Source of the DNA: Nephrocerus scutellatus | Lineage: Eukaryota > Arthropoda > Insecta > Diptera > Pipunculidae | Reading direction: 5' to 3' | NCBI GenBank assembly: GCA_947095585.1 | Contig: OX352765.1 | Location: 86,822,965-86,886,964 of the forward strand | Length of the DNA: 64,000 nt | Shown: positions 53,195-64,000 of the stretch, piece after piece | Layout of the letters: every line of letters begins with the position of its first letter | Position numbering within the stretch: position 1 is the first letter of the stretch | Translations under genes and position numbers: made by a program | Notes under the pieces: generated by a model | What the model saw: only the letters and a program-made list of their open reading frames with translations | Database searches by the model: none | What the model was told of the DNA's origin: nothing

Positions 53195-53590
53195 CGTGTG
53201 AGGCGTGGATCGGGCGGTGTACCGTCTGAGCGGTGTTCAGTCCGAGACTGAGCTGACTGAGCATATGCTGTCCGGGAGGTGCGTAGACAAAACCTTCTCT
53301 ATAGAAAGCCCAACTGTTCCGATCGTACACAGATACATGCTTAGACCAAACGTATTTGTATTAGTAATCAACTAAAGAGCAAAATCTATATAACATTTTT
53401 CTGTTTCCCACTACCACATCTTACGTTTCTCGCTCTTTGCGACTACTTATTTTTTGTACACTGTATTCACATCCCACAAACACACGATGCGTGGATCGTT
53501 GGTCGCACTGACTGAGCGTATTCAGTTCGAGAGAGATGAGTGGATCGCACGGCGCACTGACTGAGCGATATGCTGTCCAAGAGGTACGTA
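53195..53590. repeat. Three dispersed copies of a CG-rich motif
   Basis: Blocks with 'gcgtggatcg' and 'actgactgagcg' or 'gctgactgagc', plus 'atatgctgtcc', occur near 53205-53290, 53488-53522 and 53540-53582, just upstream of an RTE-like fragment. They may be its 5' region. Confidence 0.5.
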
Positions 53591-53594
53591 GGAA

Positions 53595-54440
53595 AATCAA
53601 GAACTGATCAGATTTACACCCTTAGGCAGGTGATGGAAAAATGTCTTGAGTTTCAAAATTCACTACTCCATATTTTTATAGACTTAAAAGGCACCTATGA
53701 TAGCATAGAGAGAGTAGAACTTTATAAAGCCATGAGAGAATTCGGCATCCCAAATAAACTGACAAGACCATGCAGGTTGACCATGAACAATGTTATAAGC
53801 CAAGTAAAAATATCCGGATCACTATCAAGCAAAATCTATAACAAAGGGATGGACTGGCCTGCGTCTTTTTCATTTTACATGAAACCAAAAATAAGCGCAC
53901 GGTTGCTTAAAGCCAACAAAGCCTACTATAGTCTGTCAATACTCCTTTAATCCAGGAACTTAACCATACCATCCAAGCTGCTGGTATATAAAACAATGGT
54001 CATACCAGTACTTTCATATGGATCCGAGACTTGGGTGATTAGCAGAAAGCATTTGGACCTCTTAGCCGCGTTCGAGAGAAAAGTCTTATGAAGAATTGTT
54101 GGCCCCGTATGTGAGGTGGGACGATTCCGGTTACTTTATAATGATGATATCTACATCGTCGACATCATGAAGAGAATTAAGCTCGGTAGCCTCCGGTGAG
54201 CAGGACACCCAGCTCGCATGAGCGAAGAGAATTCTGCCCGGAAAGTCGTTTGCGGTAGGATTTATGGAACACGATAGCGAGGCCACCCAGGTCTACGCCG
54301 GAAGGATGGCTTAAACCAGCACGACCAGAGTTTAGAGATGCAAAACTGGATGACATCGGCTCAAAATCGGGACCGGTGGAGTGACTTTTTGCGGAAGGCT
54401 ATGATCGGACCCCGGTTGTAGAGCCAAATAAACTATAGCG
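53595..54440 (+). mobile_element. RTE-like retrotransposon fragment
   Basis: RT start MEKCLEFQNSLLHIFIDLKG and TYDSIERVELYKAMREFGIP, an internal deletion, then C-terminal remnants and the tail 'cccggttgtagagccaaat' without its ATG run. Confidence 0.78.
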
Positions 54441-56398
54441 GTTGAATTAGGCTTGCTGACATTTCATTTGTTGAAAAACTTCAATCCATCTGTCAAATAA
54501 ACCCTACTCTGTTCATATTACCGCTACCAGTTAACCCTCCCATGTTTTCCATTTGACGAAAAGACCTTACTCGACTCAAAACGGTCCATGGAAATGAAGT
54601 TTATCCTCCCCTAGAAGTGCCTTAAACCAGTTTCTTTATTGGTATGTCACAAGAACGCTTAATGGAAGGCGTATATTATGTATCTTGAAAGGCTATTTTC
54701 GAACACAGTTGTAGGATATTGTGCTTGGGAATTATGTTTTTGTGCAATTTTGTGTTTGGGGTTTATGTGTTGGGGATTTTGGATTCGGGGATTTCTAGCC
54801 TAACCCTTTAATATAGTTTCCGGACAGCATTGAGTTTATTCTTCTCGGAAGGGACCTAAATCATATATTGAATCTCTTATTTATCCAAGATTCTCAACCT
54901 CAACATCAGCAATGAAATGGATTGCTAAAAAGTATGCAAAAGGTTTACTGATAGTGGGTGTGTCCTCTGTCCATTTACTGGTGAAAAGTTTAGACAGCGG
55001 TGATAGAGATTGTCAACCAACTGTCAATTAACTAAACTCCTCAACGATAGCGATTTAAAAGAATTGTCATGTGATATCCATTCATGAGCTCCCGCTTTCA
55101 CGCACGCATACATGTACACGATTGTATGTCGTTTATGTTTATGTTTCTTTAATAAACAACATATAACAGTTTCTGTATGCCACTAGTACATGCAAGAAAA
55201 AGCTTATTACTTTCGCCGGCAGGACAACACACCGCATGAATGTGAAATTGAAATCCTCAACAACTTTCAATTGTGAAATGACGGCCGAACGAACAGGACA
55301 TATAGGTTCGTACGGGCGTGTGTGAGTGCATTTAATTTGTTTAATCAAAGGATAGATAAAGATAATCTACATACTCGATTAAATAACTCGGTAAATAAAA
55401 TGGATACGAACACAAGTGGAATAAGTTGAATAATTTAGTGCATATGGTTTTCTTTAGAGAGAATAAATAAGTTGTGCGTGAGTTCGGTTATAAGTTAAAA
55501 AATTTTAATAAAAAATTAAAAAAGCAGTGAAAATATAAAGCCTTAAATGGAATGAAAAGTGTAAAATATCTCATTTAGAGCTAAAAATTGTTAAAATTGA
55601 TTTTTTATCATTTTAACAAGTCATTTGTAACATATTGATATTTAAGGTGTCAATAATTATTGTTGGATTATTATTGGTACCTCACAGGAAATAATCAATC
55701 ATAATATAGCTGGTTTTTTCGAACCCAACTTAAACGCCAAATTGTAATTTCAAAAAGTCGATGATTTCGGTCGCGGCAATGTACGTGGCGCAATCCTGTT
55801 AAAAGAACAACTCCTCAGTTTCTGTAACGATCAACGTTGACTAAAATGCAAGATCCAGCCTGATTTTCAAAGAAATAAAAACAAGACCAGCATTATATTC
55901 AAATAAAAACGTCTTCTTCGGAATGCGGTATGTAAAGGTCTGCCGTTTAACAGTTTGCAATTATTTCTTATGTAATAATAAAAGATAGCTTTCTTATTAT
56001 TTAAAGAAAATAATTTCATTCCAAATGACTGCCGCGGGAGGACCTTAGTAGTACTTCTACATATTTTTAACCCAATCCTTCTGTTAATTACGAGTATGTC
56101 GATTGATTTGTGACTCTAATTCGCGGTTAGCTCGATTGATGTTTTTCTTAAATGCGCGTCTATTGTTCGTAGTTTATTGAAGTAATGGCGATCCTCAAAC
56201 GTTCTTTATTTTAAAAGATACCAACTGTCTCATAAAATGAAAATTATCAAAATGAAACTGGAAAGAACGTAAATCGCACACACAAATAGTAAGTTATCAT
56301 ACATATGTGTCTACGGTTAGAATATAAAGTTGATATGTTGACTTTCATACGAAGAGGAACTTTCTTGTATGTGTGAACTCCTAGACTTCGTGTATAGT
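54441..56398. other. Intergenic DNA, nothing recognised
   Basis: Two kilobases without a coding frame, RNA motif or known repeat that I can support. Confidence 0.5.
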
Positions 56399-56430
56399 GA
56401 CAGTGAATCGCCCATTTACGATTCACTGTC
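56399..56430. repeat. Perfect 12-bp inverted repeat with 8-base loop
   Basis: gacagtgaatcg, loop cccattta, cgattcactgtc. Pairing continues for about 3 bp past one mismatch. Confidence 0.8.
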
Positions 56431-56579
56431 TCTAAAATCTTTCCCATCAATATGAGCTGGTAAATAGATTTAAACTGTTCCTTTCGAAGACTCCATGAAA
56501 AGTAAACTAATTCCTAGAGTTGCATACAGCCACCAAAATTGGTGATATATTGATAAATGTTGAGATATATTTATTATTT

Positions 56580-56800
56580 ACATATAGCAAAATTTCAGCT
56601 CTCTAGGTAGTGTGGAAGGTGGTGAAAAATTAACTTAAAAAAGTCGAAAACAAAAGTTCAACCCATCACACGCACTACACGTGAGACGCGTCGTACGCAG
56701 AATATAAAAATGCTATATTACAAAATTTCAGCCCTCTAGGTCGTGTGGAAGGTGGTTAAAAAGGACCTCAAAGTAGTCGAAAATACAGACAAAAAGAGGT
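56580..56800. repeat. ~130-bp imperfect tandem duplication
   Basis: 'caaaatttcagctctctagg' with 'tgtggaaggtgg' at about 56588 recurs as 'caaaatttcagccctctagg' at about 56719, with 'gtcgaaaa' following both. Confidence 0.7.
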
Positions 56801-56924
56801 CAAGTTAAAAAGTTTTTAAAAATATTAGCAAGAATGACCATTGGAAACGCACAGCTGGTGGCACAATGCAGAATTGTATTTACACAGAGAAAGTAAATGA
56901 ACTTCTTTCTCAAATAAAATCCAC

Positions 56925-58030
56925 CCATAAAAATTAAAATTTCTCGTGTAAATTCTCTAAGTTTGAATAAAATCGGGTAAATTTTTAAAAAAAAATAGTT
57001 TCGGAGTCCCCTATCCCATTAATTCCAAAAATGGAGAAAATCGGGTTAAAAAATCTGTATGGGTCCTCACGTCCACGGGCCCGAGGTCTCCAAACTTTGT
57101 GAAACGGAGATACACATGTGTATAAAATTTAAAGGAAATCGGGATTATTTTTTTTAAATTTGTGTGGGACCTCGCGACCCCGGAGCCCGAGGAACTCCAA
57201 ATTTTAATAGAATGTGTTGACATCCGAGATATGAAAGTGTTCAAAATTTTTATGAAATCGGACTTTGGGAATTGGGTTAAAAATCGATAGCAAGCAAACA
57301 AACAAACAAACAAACAAACAAACAAACAAACAAACAAACAAACAAACAAACAAACAAACAAACAAACAAACAAACAAACAAACAAACAAACAAACAAACA
57401 AACAAACAAACAAACAAACAAACAAACAAACAAACAAACAAACAAACAAACAAACAAACAAACAAACAAACAAACAAACAAACAAACAAACAAACAAACA
57501 AACAAACAAACAAACAAACAAACAAACAAACAAACAAACAAACAAACAAACAAACAAACAAACAAACAAACAAACAAACAAACAAACAAACAAACAAACA
57601 AACAAACAAACAAACAAACAAACAAACAAACAAACAAACAAACAAACAAACAAACAAACAAACAAACAAACAAACAAACAAACAAACAAACAAACAAACA
57701 AACAAACAAACAAACAAACAAACAAACAAACAAACAAACAAACAAACAAACAAACAAACAAACAAACAAACAAACAAACAAACAAACAAACAAACAAACA
57801 AACAAACAAACAAACAAACAAACAAACAAACAAACAAACAAACAAACAAACAAACAAACAAACAAACAAACAAACAAACAAACAAACAAACAAACAAACA
57901 AACAAACAAACAAACAAACAAACAAACAAACAAACAAACAAACAAACAAACAAACAAACAAACAAACAAACAAACAAACAAACAAACAAACAAACACACG
58001 GGCACGCGAAGTTAATATAGAGAATTTAAA
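56925..58030 (-). mobile_element. Helentron/DINE-1-like element with an expanded (AAAC)n array
   Basis: On the plus strand it runs from 'cccataaaaattaaaattt' with 'gtaaattctctaag', through about three core blocks, the array at 57295-57995, to 'cacacgggcacgcgaag' and 'ttaatatagagaatttaaaa'. It is therefore reversed, with the array at the family's usual microsatellite position. Confidence 0.82.
57295..57995. repeat. Perfect (AAAC)n microsatellite, about 700 bp
   Basis: About 175 uninterrupted units; no deviation is visible in any full line. The long Cys-Leu-Phe-Val and Gln-Thr-Asn-Lys frames over it are artefacts of the repeat. Confidence 0.98.
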
Positions 58031-58464
58031 AAAGAATGAGCAGTTGTCAAGTTCACATTTTCTTCTTTAAACGCATTCTAATAAATGTAAACGCATTTTT
58101 GGTTTTATATTAATACCTAACATCTGGTTGGGTTTATCGAAACTAAACTCACTCTGATTAGCGTTTCAATAAACCATAAACCTGTGTTGACCCTGGGTTA
58201 ACTCGATCTTGGAAACCTAGCAATACTTTGGTTAAGCAAAAATAAATTGGTTGCCTTTTTTATTCGGGAACAGTTATTTTTTTTAACAAAAAAATGGTGC
58301 TTCAATCAATGAAAAACAGTTTGTAGATTTTTCTAAACAAAAAATAATATAATTGTTTTCACTTTTAAACAATTTGTTTAAGTTAAATAACAATAACAAG
58401 TTAATATTAATATATTATTATATATACATACATATGTATAAATTTCATTGGAAATCAAAATACT

Positions 58465-58530
58465 GCCCGGGCCGTATTAAATCGTGATACGGGCTGCAAG
58501 CTGCCCGCGGGCCGCGAATTTTGCATCACT
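58465..58530 (-). mobile_element. Possible hAT-type terminal fragment
   Basis: The minus strand reads CAGTGATGCAAAATTCGCGG, then CCCGCGGGCAGC and further GGGC/GCCC runs, in the style of hAT terminal repeats. No transposase or partner end is seen. Confidence 0.3.
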
Positions 58531-59420
58531 GTTTTAGAGCATGTCGACCAGTTTGTGACTTGCAAATAGTTGTCACCCATCTTAGATACCCACTTATTAC
58601 AATTTTGCCAAAAAAAAATATTATTTAAATGAATGATGAGTGGGTATTTTTTGTACAATCATTGCGTACGAGTATGTGTTCCGTATGGAATAGATCGATA
58701 CACATTTCCCAAACTGCTTTCAATCACCATAGGCATACATATAAAATAACCACACATATTAAGTGTGGAAATCGTTTAAGAATCTAACACACACACACAC
58801 ACAAAGTCATGAGAACACATTGTCTGCAAAGGCTAGCGACAAAGAGATATCAAACCAATAGCACTTACAAGAAATAGTCGATAAAAAATGCAGAAAATAA
58901 TTGCAGCCCTTCGACCGAGTAATGCACAACCGTATGTTACATTGTATGAAATTCACGTACAGGTGTCACGGAATTTCTGAACACAAATCGCGTTATGCCC
59001 TAATTAGATATCAGTGCTAGTACTAATATAGAGCAATATTTTACATGAGCGTCGCTTTCTAATGGAAGTTTGTTGCTTGTTGGGACACCAGCTCGATTAA
59101 GCAATACATATTTATTAAAAAGTGTATATTTAGCAATTATTTCCGTTAATATATCTAATGATTAATTGTATACGTGTCCGAGTATTGTAACTTATAATAG
59201 ACAATAGATATTAAAAATAGCAATTGTAACAAATTGCTTTTTTTGCTAGCAACAAATGGAATTTTATTGTTGAAAATACAAAGTTGCTTTTTTTATAAAT
59301 TACAATATAAACTATAAGAATAAATACACACAACGACACACGTTCAACTAGCTAGCTAGCTAGCAAATATAGATCAACTTGGTTTTTGGCATGCGGCAAT
59401 CAAAATCGTTGGAGCGAGGG
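58531..59420. other. Intergenic DNA with a short (CA)n tract
   Basis: (CA)n at about 58787-58803; otherwise nothing recognised. Confidence 0.5.
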
Positions 59421-59424
59421 AAAT

Positions 59425-60740
59425 CATCATCATCATCATCATCATATTTGGCTCTACAACCGGTGTCCGGTCCTGACCTCCCGCATTTTGAGCCGATGTC
59501 ATCCAGTTTGGCATCCCTTAACTCGGGGCTATGACATGCTTACAGCGTAGGCTTGGCCGGCCTCGCTGTCGTGTTGGCTTTGGACAACCGTGCCCATATT
59601 TCTGGTTCCATGTTGTTATTGGCTACTACAGTTGCGCTCCACTATTTTAACTGAAGGACCAATGTTTGATCTTCTGCTCGCAGATGTGCTCGATTTGGAT
59701 GAAAGCTTTCTCTACAGCTCTTGGGTTTCTACCAACGATGTCAATGTCGTCTGTGTAAGCTAGTATCTGAATAGACTTATGGTGGATTGTTCATCCCTCC
59801 GTTACGTCACAGTCTCGGATCACTTTCTCCAACGCCAGGTTGAAGAGGACCCAAGCCAATCCATCCCCTTGTCGGTGTCCGTTGTAGATGTTGAATGGGC
59901 TTAATAGTGATCCGAATATTTTCACTTGGCTTATAACATTGCTCATGGTCAACCAACATAGTCGTGTCAGTTTATTTGGGATTCTGAAATCGCTCATAGC
60001 TTTATGAAGTTCTACTCCGGCTAAGCTATCATAGATGGCTTTAAAGTCTATTAAAAGATGGTGTAGTGAGTTCTGAAACTCTAGAAATTTTTCCATCACT
60101 TGGCTAAGGGTGTTAATCTTATGAGTTGTTGATTTGCCAGGGATGAAACCACACTGATATGAACTAATGATGACTTTAGCGTAAAAGGCTATCCTGTCTT
60201 AAAGGATAGAGAAGAAAATCTTATACGCGGTACTCAACAACATTATCCCACAATATTTTCTGCATGTTGTGATATCTCCTTTCTTATGTATGGGGTACAG
60301 GATGTCTTCTGGCATCGCTTCTTCCTCCCATACTTGCACTATTAGTTCATGAATTGCTTGGTGTATTGCGGGACCGCCTTATTATATTTGAGCCAATTTA
60401 TCGGCAGCATAGTGTTGTCCAATTCCTCACTTAGCTGGCTATTTAGCAACTCATGAAAGTGCTCTTCCCATCGCTCTAAGATGCCTTTAAGATCGGCGAT
60501 CAGATCATCATCTTTGTCTTTGCAGCATGTGCAACGCGGTGTAAATTGCGTCATATCGCGGATTCTTTGGTAGAACCTCCGCGTTGCTGTCCGTGGTCTA
60601 TCTGGTTACGAGTGGCTCCATGAGGAGATACCCAGGTGGCTTTGTGGACCAGGTGGCGACGACCAAATTATTGCTTGCTGCCATCTCTATGACTCGTTGT
60701 CCATTGTCATTAGAGGTCTCGTGTAAATTGTTGATTTGAG
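59425..60740 (-). mobile_element. RTE-like retrotransposon, reverse orientation
   Basis: The plus strand starts with the (CAT)n tail at 59427-59447 and 'atttggctctacaaccgg'. The minus strand encodes RT MEKFLEFQNSLHHLLIDFKA, with NVISQVKIFGSLLSPFNIYN and HRQGDGLA (60099-59791), an upstream piece with LKGILERWEEHFHELLN (about 60500), and EN remnants to 60740. Confidence 0.8.
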
Positions 60741-60979
60741 AATATAACAGCAAGACTGGGCAGAACTTAGAATCAAATAGACAATCTATAATTATGTCCA
60801 TAGAAAGACATCATAAAAATCCCGGACAATTTATGAAAACATTTGGTAAAAATGTTCGTGTTTCCTTAAAATACCGAACAGGTGCGTAAAACTTCATGAC
60901 TATGTATTTAAATATACGGAATATTCAATTAAACATGGTGTGCCCTGATCACCTTCAAAATATGACAGAATTCTGCAAA

Positions 60980-62240
60980 AGATACCCCTCAGGGCCCCCT
61001 TAAGACCTCCTCAAGATAGCTCTCAAGATCCACAGGAAGATCTTTCTCAAGATCTCCCCTGAGAACCCCCTCAAAAACTCCTCAAGACTCGCTGAAAAAC
61101 CCCATCAAACCCCACCTCAAAACCTCTGAAGACACTTCCCCCTCAAAATATCATTAAGACCTGAAGAGAAGAAAGAGGTCTTATACCGTCAGTATTAACA
61201 GAGCATTTTCCGTTAACATGGGTCAGGGTCCACCAAAGTAAGCTTTTTCTTAAATCCCCGATAAATGATGTCAACATTGGATATAGACCCTTACTGTAGA
61301 ACAATTTTTTTCTTAGAATATACCCAATCATTTCCCAAATTATCCTTGACGAATTAGGGGACATATTTTTCAGAATTTTTAAATAGTAGCCTAGTAGTAT
61401 TTAATCAAAACAATAACCGCTATATTTTGGAAGGGTTCGGTCACTATAGTCAGCGTGCGCTCTAATTTTTAAATTCTCTGTATTAAATTAGCGTGCCCGG
61501 TTGCCGGTAGCTGGCCGAATCCTCTGATCAATTTTTAAGCCATTTCATAAAGGGCAATTTCATTCAAACTTTGCGCACATGTGTATCTCCGATGACAACA
61601 CATTCTGTTAAAACTTGAAAGTAATCGGACCCTGAGGGTTCGGAGGGCTCCCATACAAAGTTCTTAAAAAATTTACCCGATTTTCTACAAATTTTATATA
61701 CGTGTATATCGTCGATGTACAACACTTTTTGTAAAAATTTGGAAATGATCGGGCCCCATGGCCGAGGAGCTGCCATATATTTTTTTTAAAAATTTAATTC
61801 AGAATACACATGTTAGAGAATTTACATGTCAGAATTGTCATTCCCTGCATTCAGCAAAAGGAACTCCTCACCCCCCCCTAAGATAGCACTCAAGACCAAC
61901 AACACGATCTTCCTCAAGATCTCCCCCAAGACCCCCTTCGAAAACATCCCATGACCACCCTTTAGACCCACTCAAGACCCTCATCACAACCCATCTAAAA
62001 AGGCCCCAAGTGCCCTAAAATAAAGACTACTCCACGAGACCTTCTCTAGACCCCCTCAAGGAACTCTCTCCCACCCCTGATAATCTCCCTAAGACCGACG
62101 TACTACTCATATAAAAACCCCATTCAAGACCTTAGGACAACTCTAATACCCAAGCAGCCAAAGACCAACCCTATCTACTAACATGCAGTGTTATTCTAAA
62201 ACAAAAAATTCAGTCCCACCCCAACCACACCTATCAACAC
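60980..62240. repeat. Degenerate C-rich minisatellite, interrupted
   Basis: Two tracts (about 60980-61165 and 61855-62150) of loosely repeated 'ccctcaagacc' and 'cctcaagatct' blocks, spaced roughly 13-25 bases. The tracts are split by other DNA and the Helentron-like copy at 61462-61830. Confidence 0.6.
61462..61830 (+). mobile_element. Helentron/DINE-1-like element
   Basis: Head 'tttaaattctctgtatt', core blocks repeated twice ('ggctcccatacaaag', 'acccgattttctac'), and the 3' partner 'ttagagaatttacatg'. Confidence 0.75.
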
Positions 62241-62383
62241 CATCCATAAACCACCCCCTATAAATACGCGCCCCAAGAGTCCCCACGACAACCCAAAGTT
62301 TCATCTACTTCAGATAAGTGGTCTTCGAGTTAATCGCAAACAGACATACCGACAAAGTTTCATTTTATAGACACTCGTGCGTG

Positions 62384-62414
62384 TATAAATAGATGAAGTG
62401 TCTATTCGTCAGAT
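62384..62414 (+). promoter_or_regulatory. Core promoter (TATA and initiator) of the right-end gene
   Basis: TATAAATA at 62384-62391 and TCAGAT at 62409-62414, about 27 bases apart to +1. A noncoding first exon could run to 62465, where a GTAAGG donor follows. Confidence 0.45.
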
Positions 62415-63182
62415 TGTCAAGCTTATTGAATCGACTATCGAAAAATTTCATAAACAATAATTTGGGTAAGGTACCCAAAAAGAAAACTACACAAGGGTAT
62501 ATATTTTAAACTCGTACATATGCTACATTGTTAAGCCAACTAATTAATATGCCAATAATTATGGAGTTCAAATCCTTAAGTTAGGTTAGTATTACTATAC
62601 ATGTAGTATATACATTTATTTAAAAGCTAAGTTAACCTTTGTTATAAGAATAAAAGATTTATTAATCAATAAATTGAATAGAAATCAACAGCAAAGAACT
62701 TTGTGAGTACTAAGTCCACAACGAAAACAAACAAACAAACCTTTTAAATAAATTAGAGGGGCGGCAAAATAGAAAGCTAAAAATACAAAGAAATATAAGG
62801 AATTGTTCATTAAAAAACTGACCTACAAAATACTCTACTGACACAATGCCATCTTTCGATGGGCTTTTAAGGCTTAACAAGGTGTTTCACTCATAACGTA
62901 TGCCTACGAGTATGTATTGAGTGTATTAAGAAAATCTATTCGAATATTAATAATAAATTGTGAGCCACAGAACATCTGCGCTATTGCACGCACATACTGG
63001 AAGAGTGGGTTGAACTGACAAAGGAAAAGTCGCAGCAACATTTATGCAATTGTACGATTGCAGTGGAAGCGTCGCGTCTGGAATAGGAGACGAATTGTTT
63101 CTGCTGTCGTTTTTTTATTTGACATTTTTAATATAAGAACTAACTAATTTTGTTTTTTACCAGGTGAAGACCACGTACTCGT

Positions 63183-63707
63183 ATGTTTATTAATTTGTTG
63201 TCTGGATCTGGATGTGGTCTATCAGATTCGATTTCTGGACAAATCAAAAAGGGCATAATGAATCACAATAATCAGGGTGTCATCGATCATGTCGATGATG
63301 ATAATGACGACAGTAGTATGCCACCGACAGAGGCAAATTCTCGTGAAGATCTGATAGAAAAAAATGACGACGACAACAACAATTGCACTTCAGATTATGC
63401 GAATATCACCAATTGTCCGAGTAAATTGCATTACATGAGACAGCAACAACAAGAACAACAACCGATTAGGTCACGCGATGGCGCTGGCCATTTTCGAGGC
63501 TATCATCGGAACTCAATTGCTGGATTTTTGTCCGTACCCACTATACGGAAAGTTGATGTTCTTATGCGAAGAGAAATTTCATCGAGTCCAGCGAAGAGTA
63601 TCTCGGAAACGATTGGTTTGTACAGCAATAGTAAGCTTCGAACAAGACGTTTGAGCCAGGATAGTGGAATTGGCACCGGTCAACTGTATTGTGGTGGTGG
63701 TGGTGTT
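63183..63707 (+). CDS. Unknown protein, first coding exon (gene continues off the window)
   Basis: The acceptor ttttaccag ends at 63163; an in-frame TGA sits just behind it, and the first ATG is at 63183. 175 codons run to the donor GTAAGT at 63708, phase 0; unspliced, the frame would stop at 63722. No domain is recognised and no signal peptide is convincing. The protein is hydrophilic, with an Asp/Asn-rich acidic stretch (VDDDNDDSS, NDDDNNN), a short polyQ (RQQQQEQQ) and a basic Ser-rich region with RRLSQDSGIG, a plausible basophilic kinase site. This looks like a disordered N-terminal region of a cytoplasmic or signalling protein; that is inference. An internal start at ATG 63259 has better context. 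Confidence 0.7.
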
Positions 63708-64000
63708 GTAAGTATGACTTAGTTAATATTTATATTTTTTTTAATTGAAAACAAAATGGCATCAGTATTCTAATTGGCTATGTGACAAACTCACGCACAA
63801 AGTGGTTCTAAAACTGTGATAGCAATTGAATATATTGTATTGAAATAGCAATACAAAAATTCAGTGGTTTCCCATTGTTAACAAAGACATAAACCATAAT
63901 GGGAGCAACTCTTTCGGATACTCGTAAGATTGAGAAATATTTTAATTGTAAGATGATTGACCTTAAATTGAAAAATTCATACTAGGTGCCCGTTTATTCG
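63708..64000 (+). other. Intron of the right-end gene
   Basis: AT-rich DNA after the GTAAGT donor; no further exon seen. Confidence 0.55.

Noticed and set aside
57011..58020. Frames encoding poly(CLFV) and poly(QTNK)
   Set aside because: Produced by the (AAAC)n microsatellite; no gene signal.

Overview
The window is nuclear DNA of a fly-like insect, probably a higher dipteran; tephritid is a guess from the repeat flavour, not shown. It has spliced genes with GT-AG introns, AATAAA signals, insect non-LTR retrotransposons, a tRNA-derived SINE, DINE-1/Helentron-like repeats and chitin-binding peritrophin genes. No bacterial-style operons are seen.

Three host genes are supported. (1) On the minus strand, from 4783 leftwards past the window edge, lies a secreted peritrophin-mucin: signal peptide, three CBM14 chitin-binding domains, then at least 1,350 residues of an 84-bp (28-residue) Ser/Thr/Glu repeat. 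The long plus-strand open frame over the same DNA is only its antisense shadow. (2) On the plus strand, 11629 to 47616, I reconstruct one very large spliced gene of 16 coding exons, all joined in phase 0 after exon 2. It encodes a signal peptide, about 43 CBM14 domains and one Thr-rich mucin segment (about 3,107 residues). A second 3' end, with its own stop and AATAAA at 38426 to 38591, would give a 29-domain form of about 2,171 residues. (3) At the right end a core promoter near 62384 and a coding exon at 63183-63707 begin a gene of unknown function that leaves the window.

The most interesting biology is inside gene 2. Six domains, mostly one per small exon, have lost the canonical second and sixth cysteines of CBM14 and gained two new ones, with almost invariant spacing C-X4-C-X18-C-X-C-X9-C-X12-C. 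Four other domains have only the four remaining cysteines, so the same protein holds apparent ancestral, intermediate and rearranged states. Small exons are symmetric (0-0), large exons 3, 8 and 14 hold tandem arrays of 8, 11 and 13 domains, and exons 3 and 8 share a duplicated block. Genes 1 and 2 diverge from a shared 6.8-kb region with a GATA-motif cluster near gene 2, which fits midgut expression. Both products would bind chitin in the peritrophic matrix or another chitinous lining.

Everything else is mobile DNA. The gene 1-gene 2 interval holds a Ty3/gypsy remnant with an LTR-like promoter, a MITE, SINEs and Helentron-like copies. Most long introns of gene 2 carry at least one element: R1/LOA-like, RTE-like, Jockey-like, and a pogo/Tigger transposon with terminal inverted repeats that has a SINE inserted in the start of its transposase. 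The right third (48-62 kb) holds an R1/LOA-like element, more RTE-like pieces, a Helentron-like copy with a 700-bp perfect (AAAC)n array, and a degenerate C-rich minisatellite.
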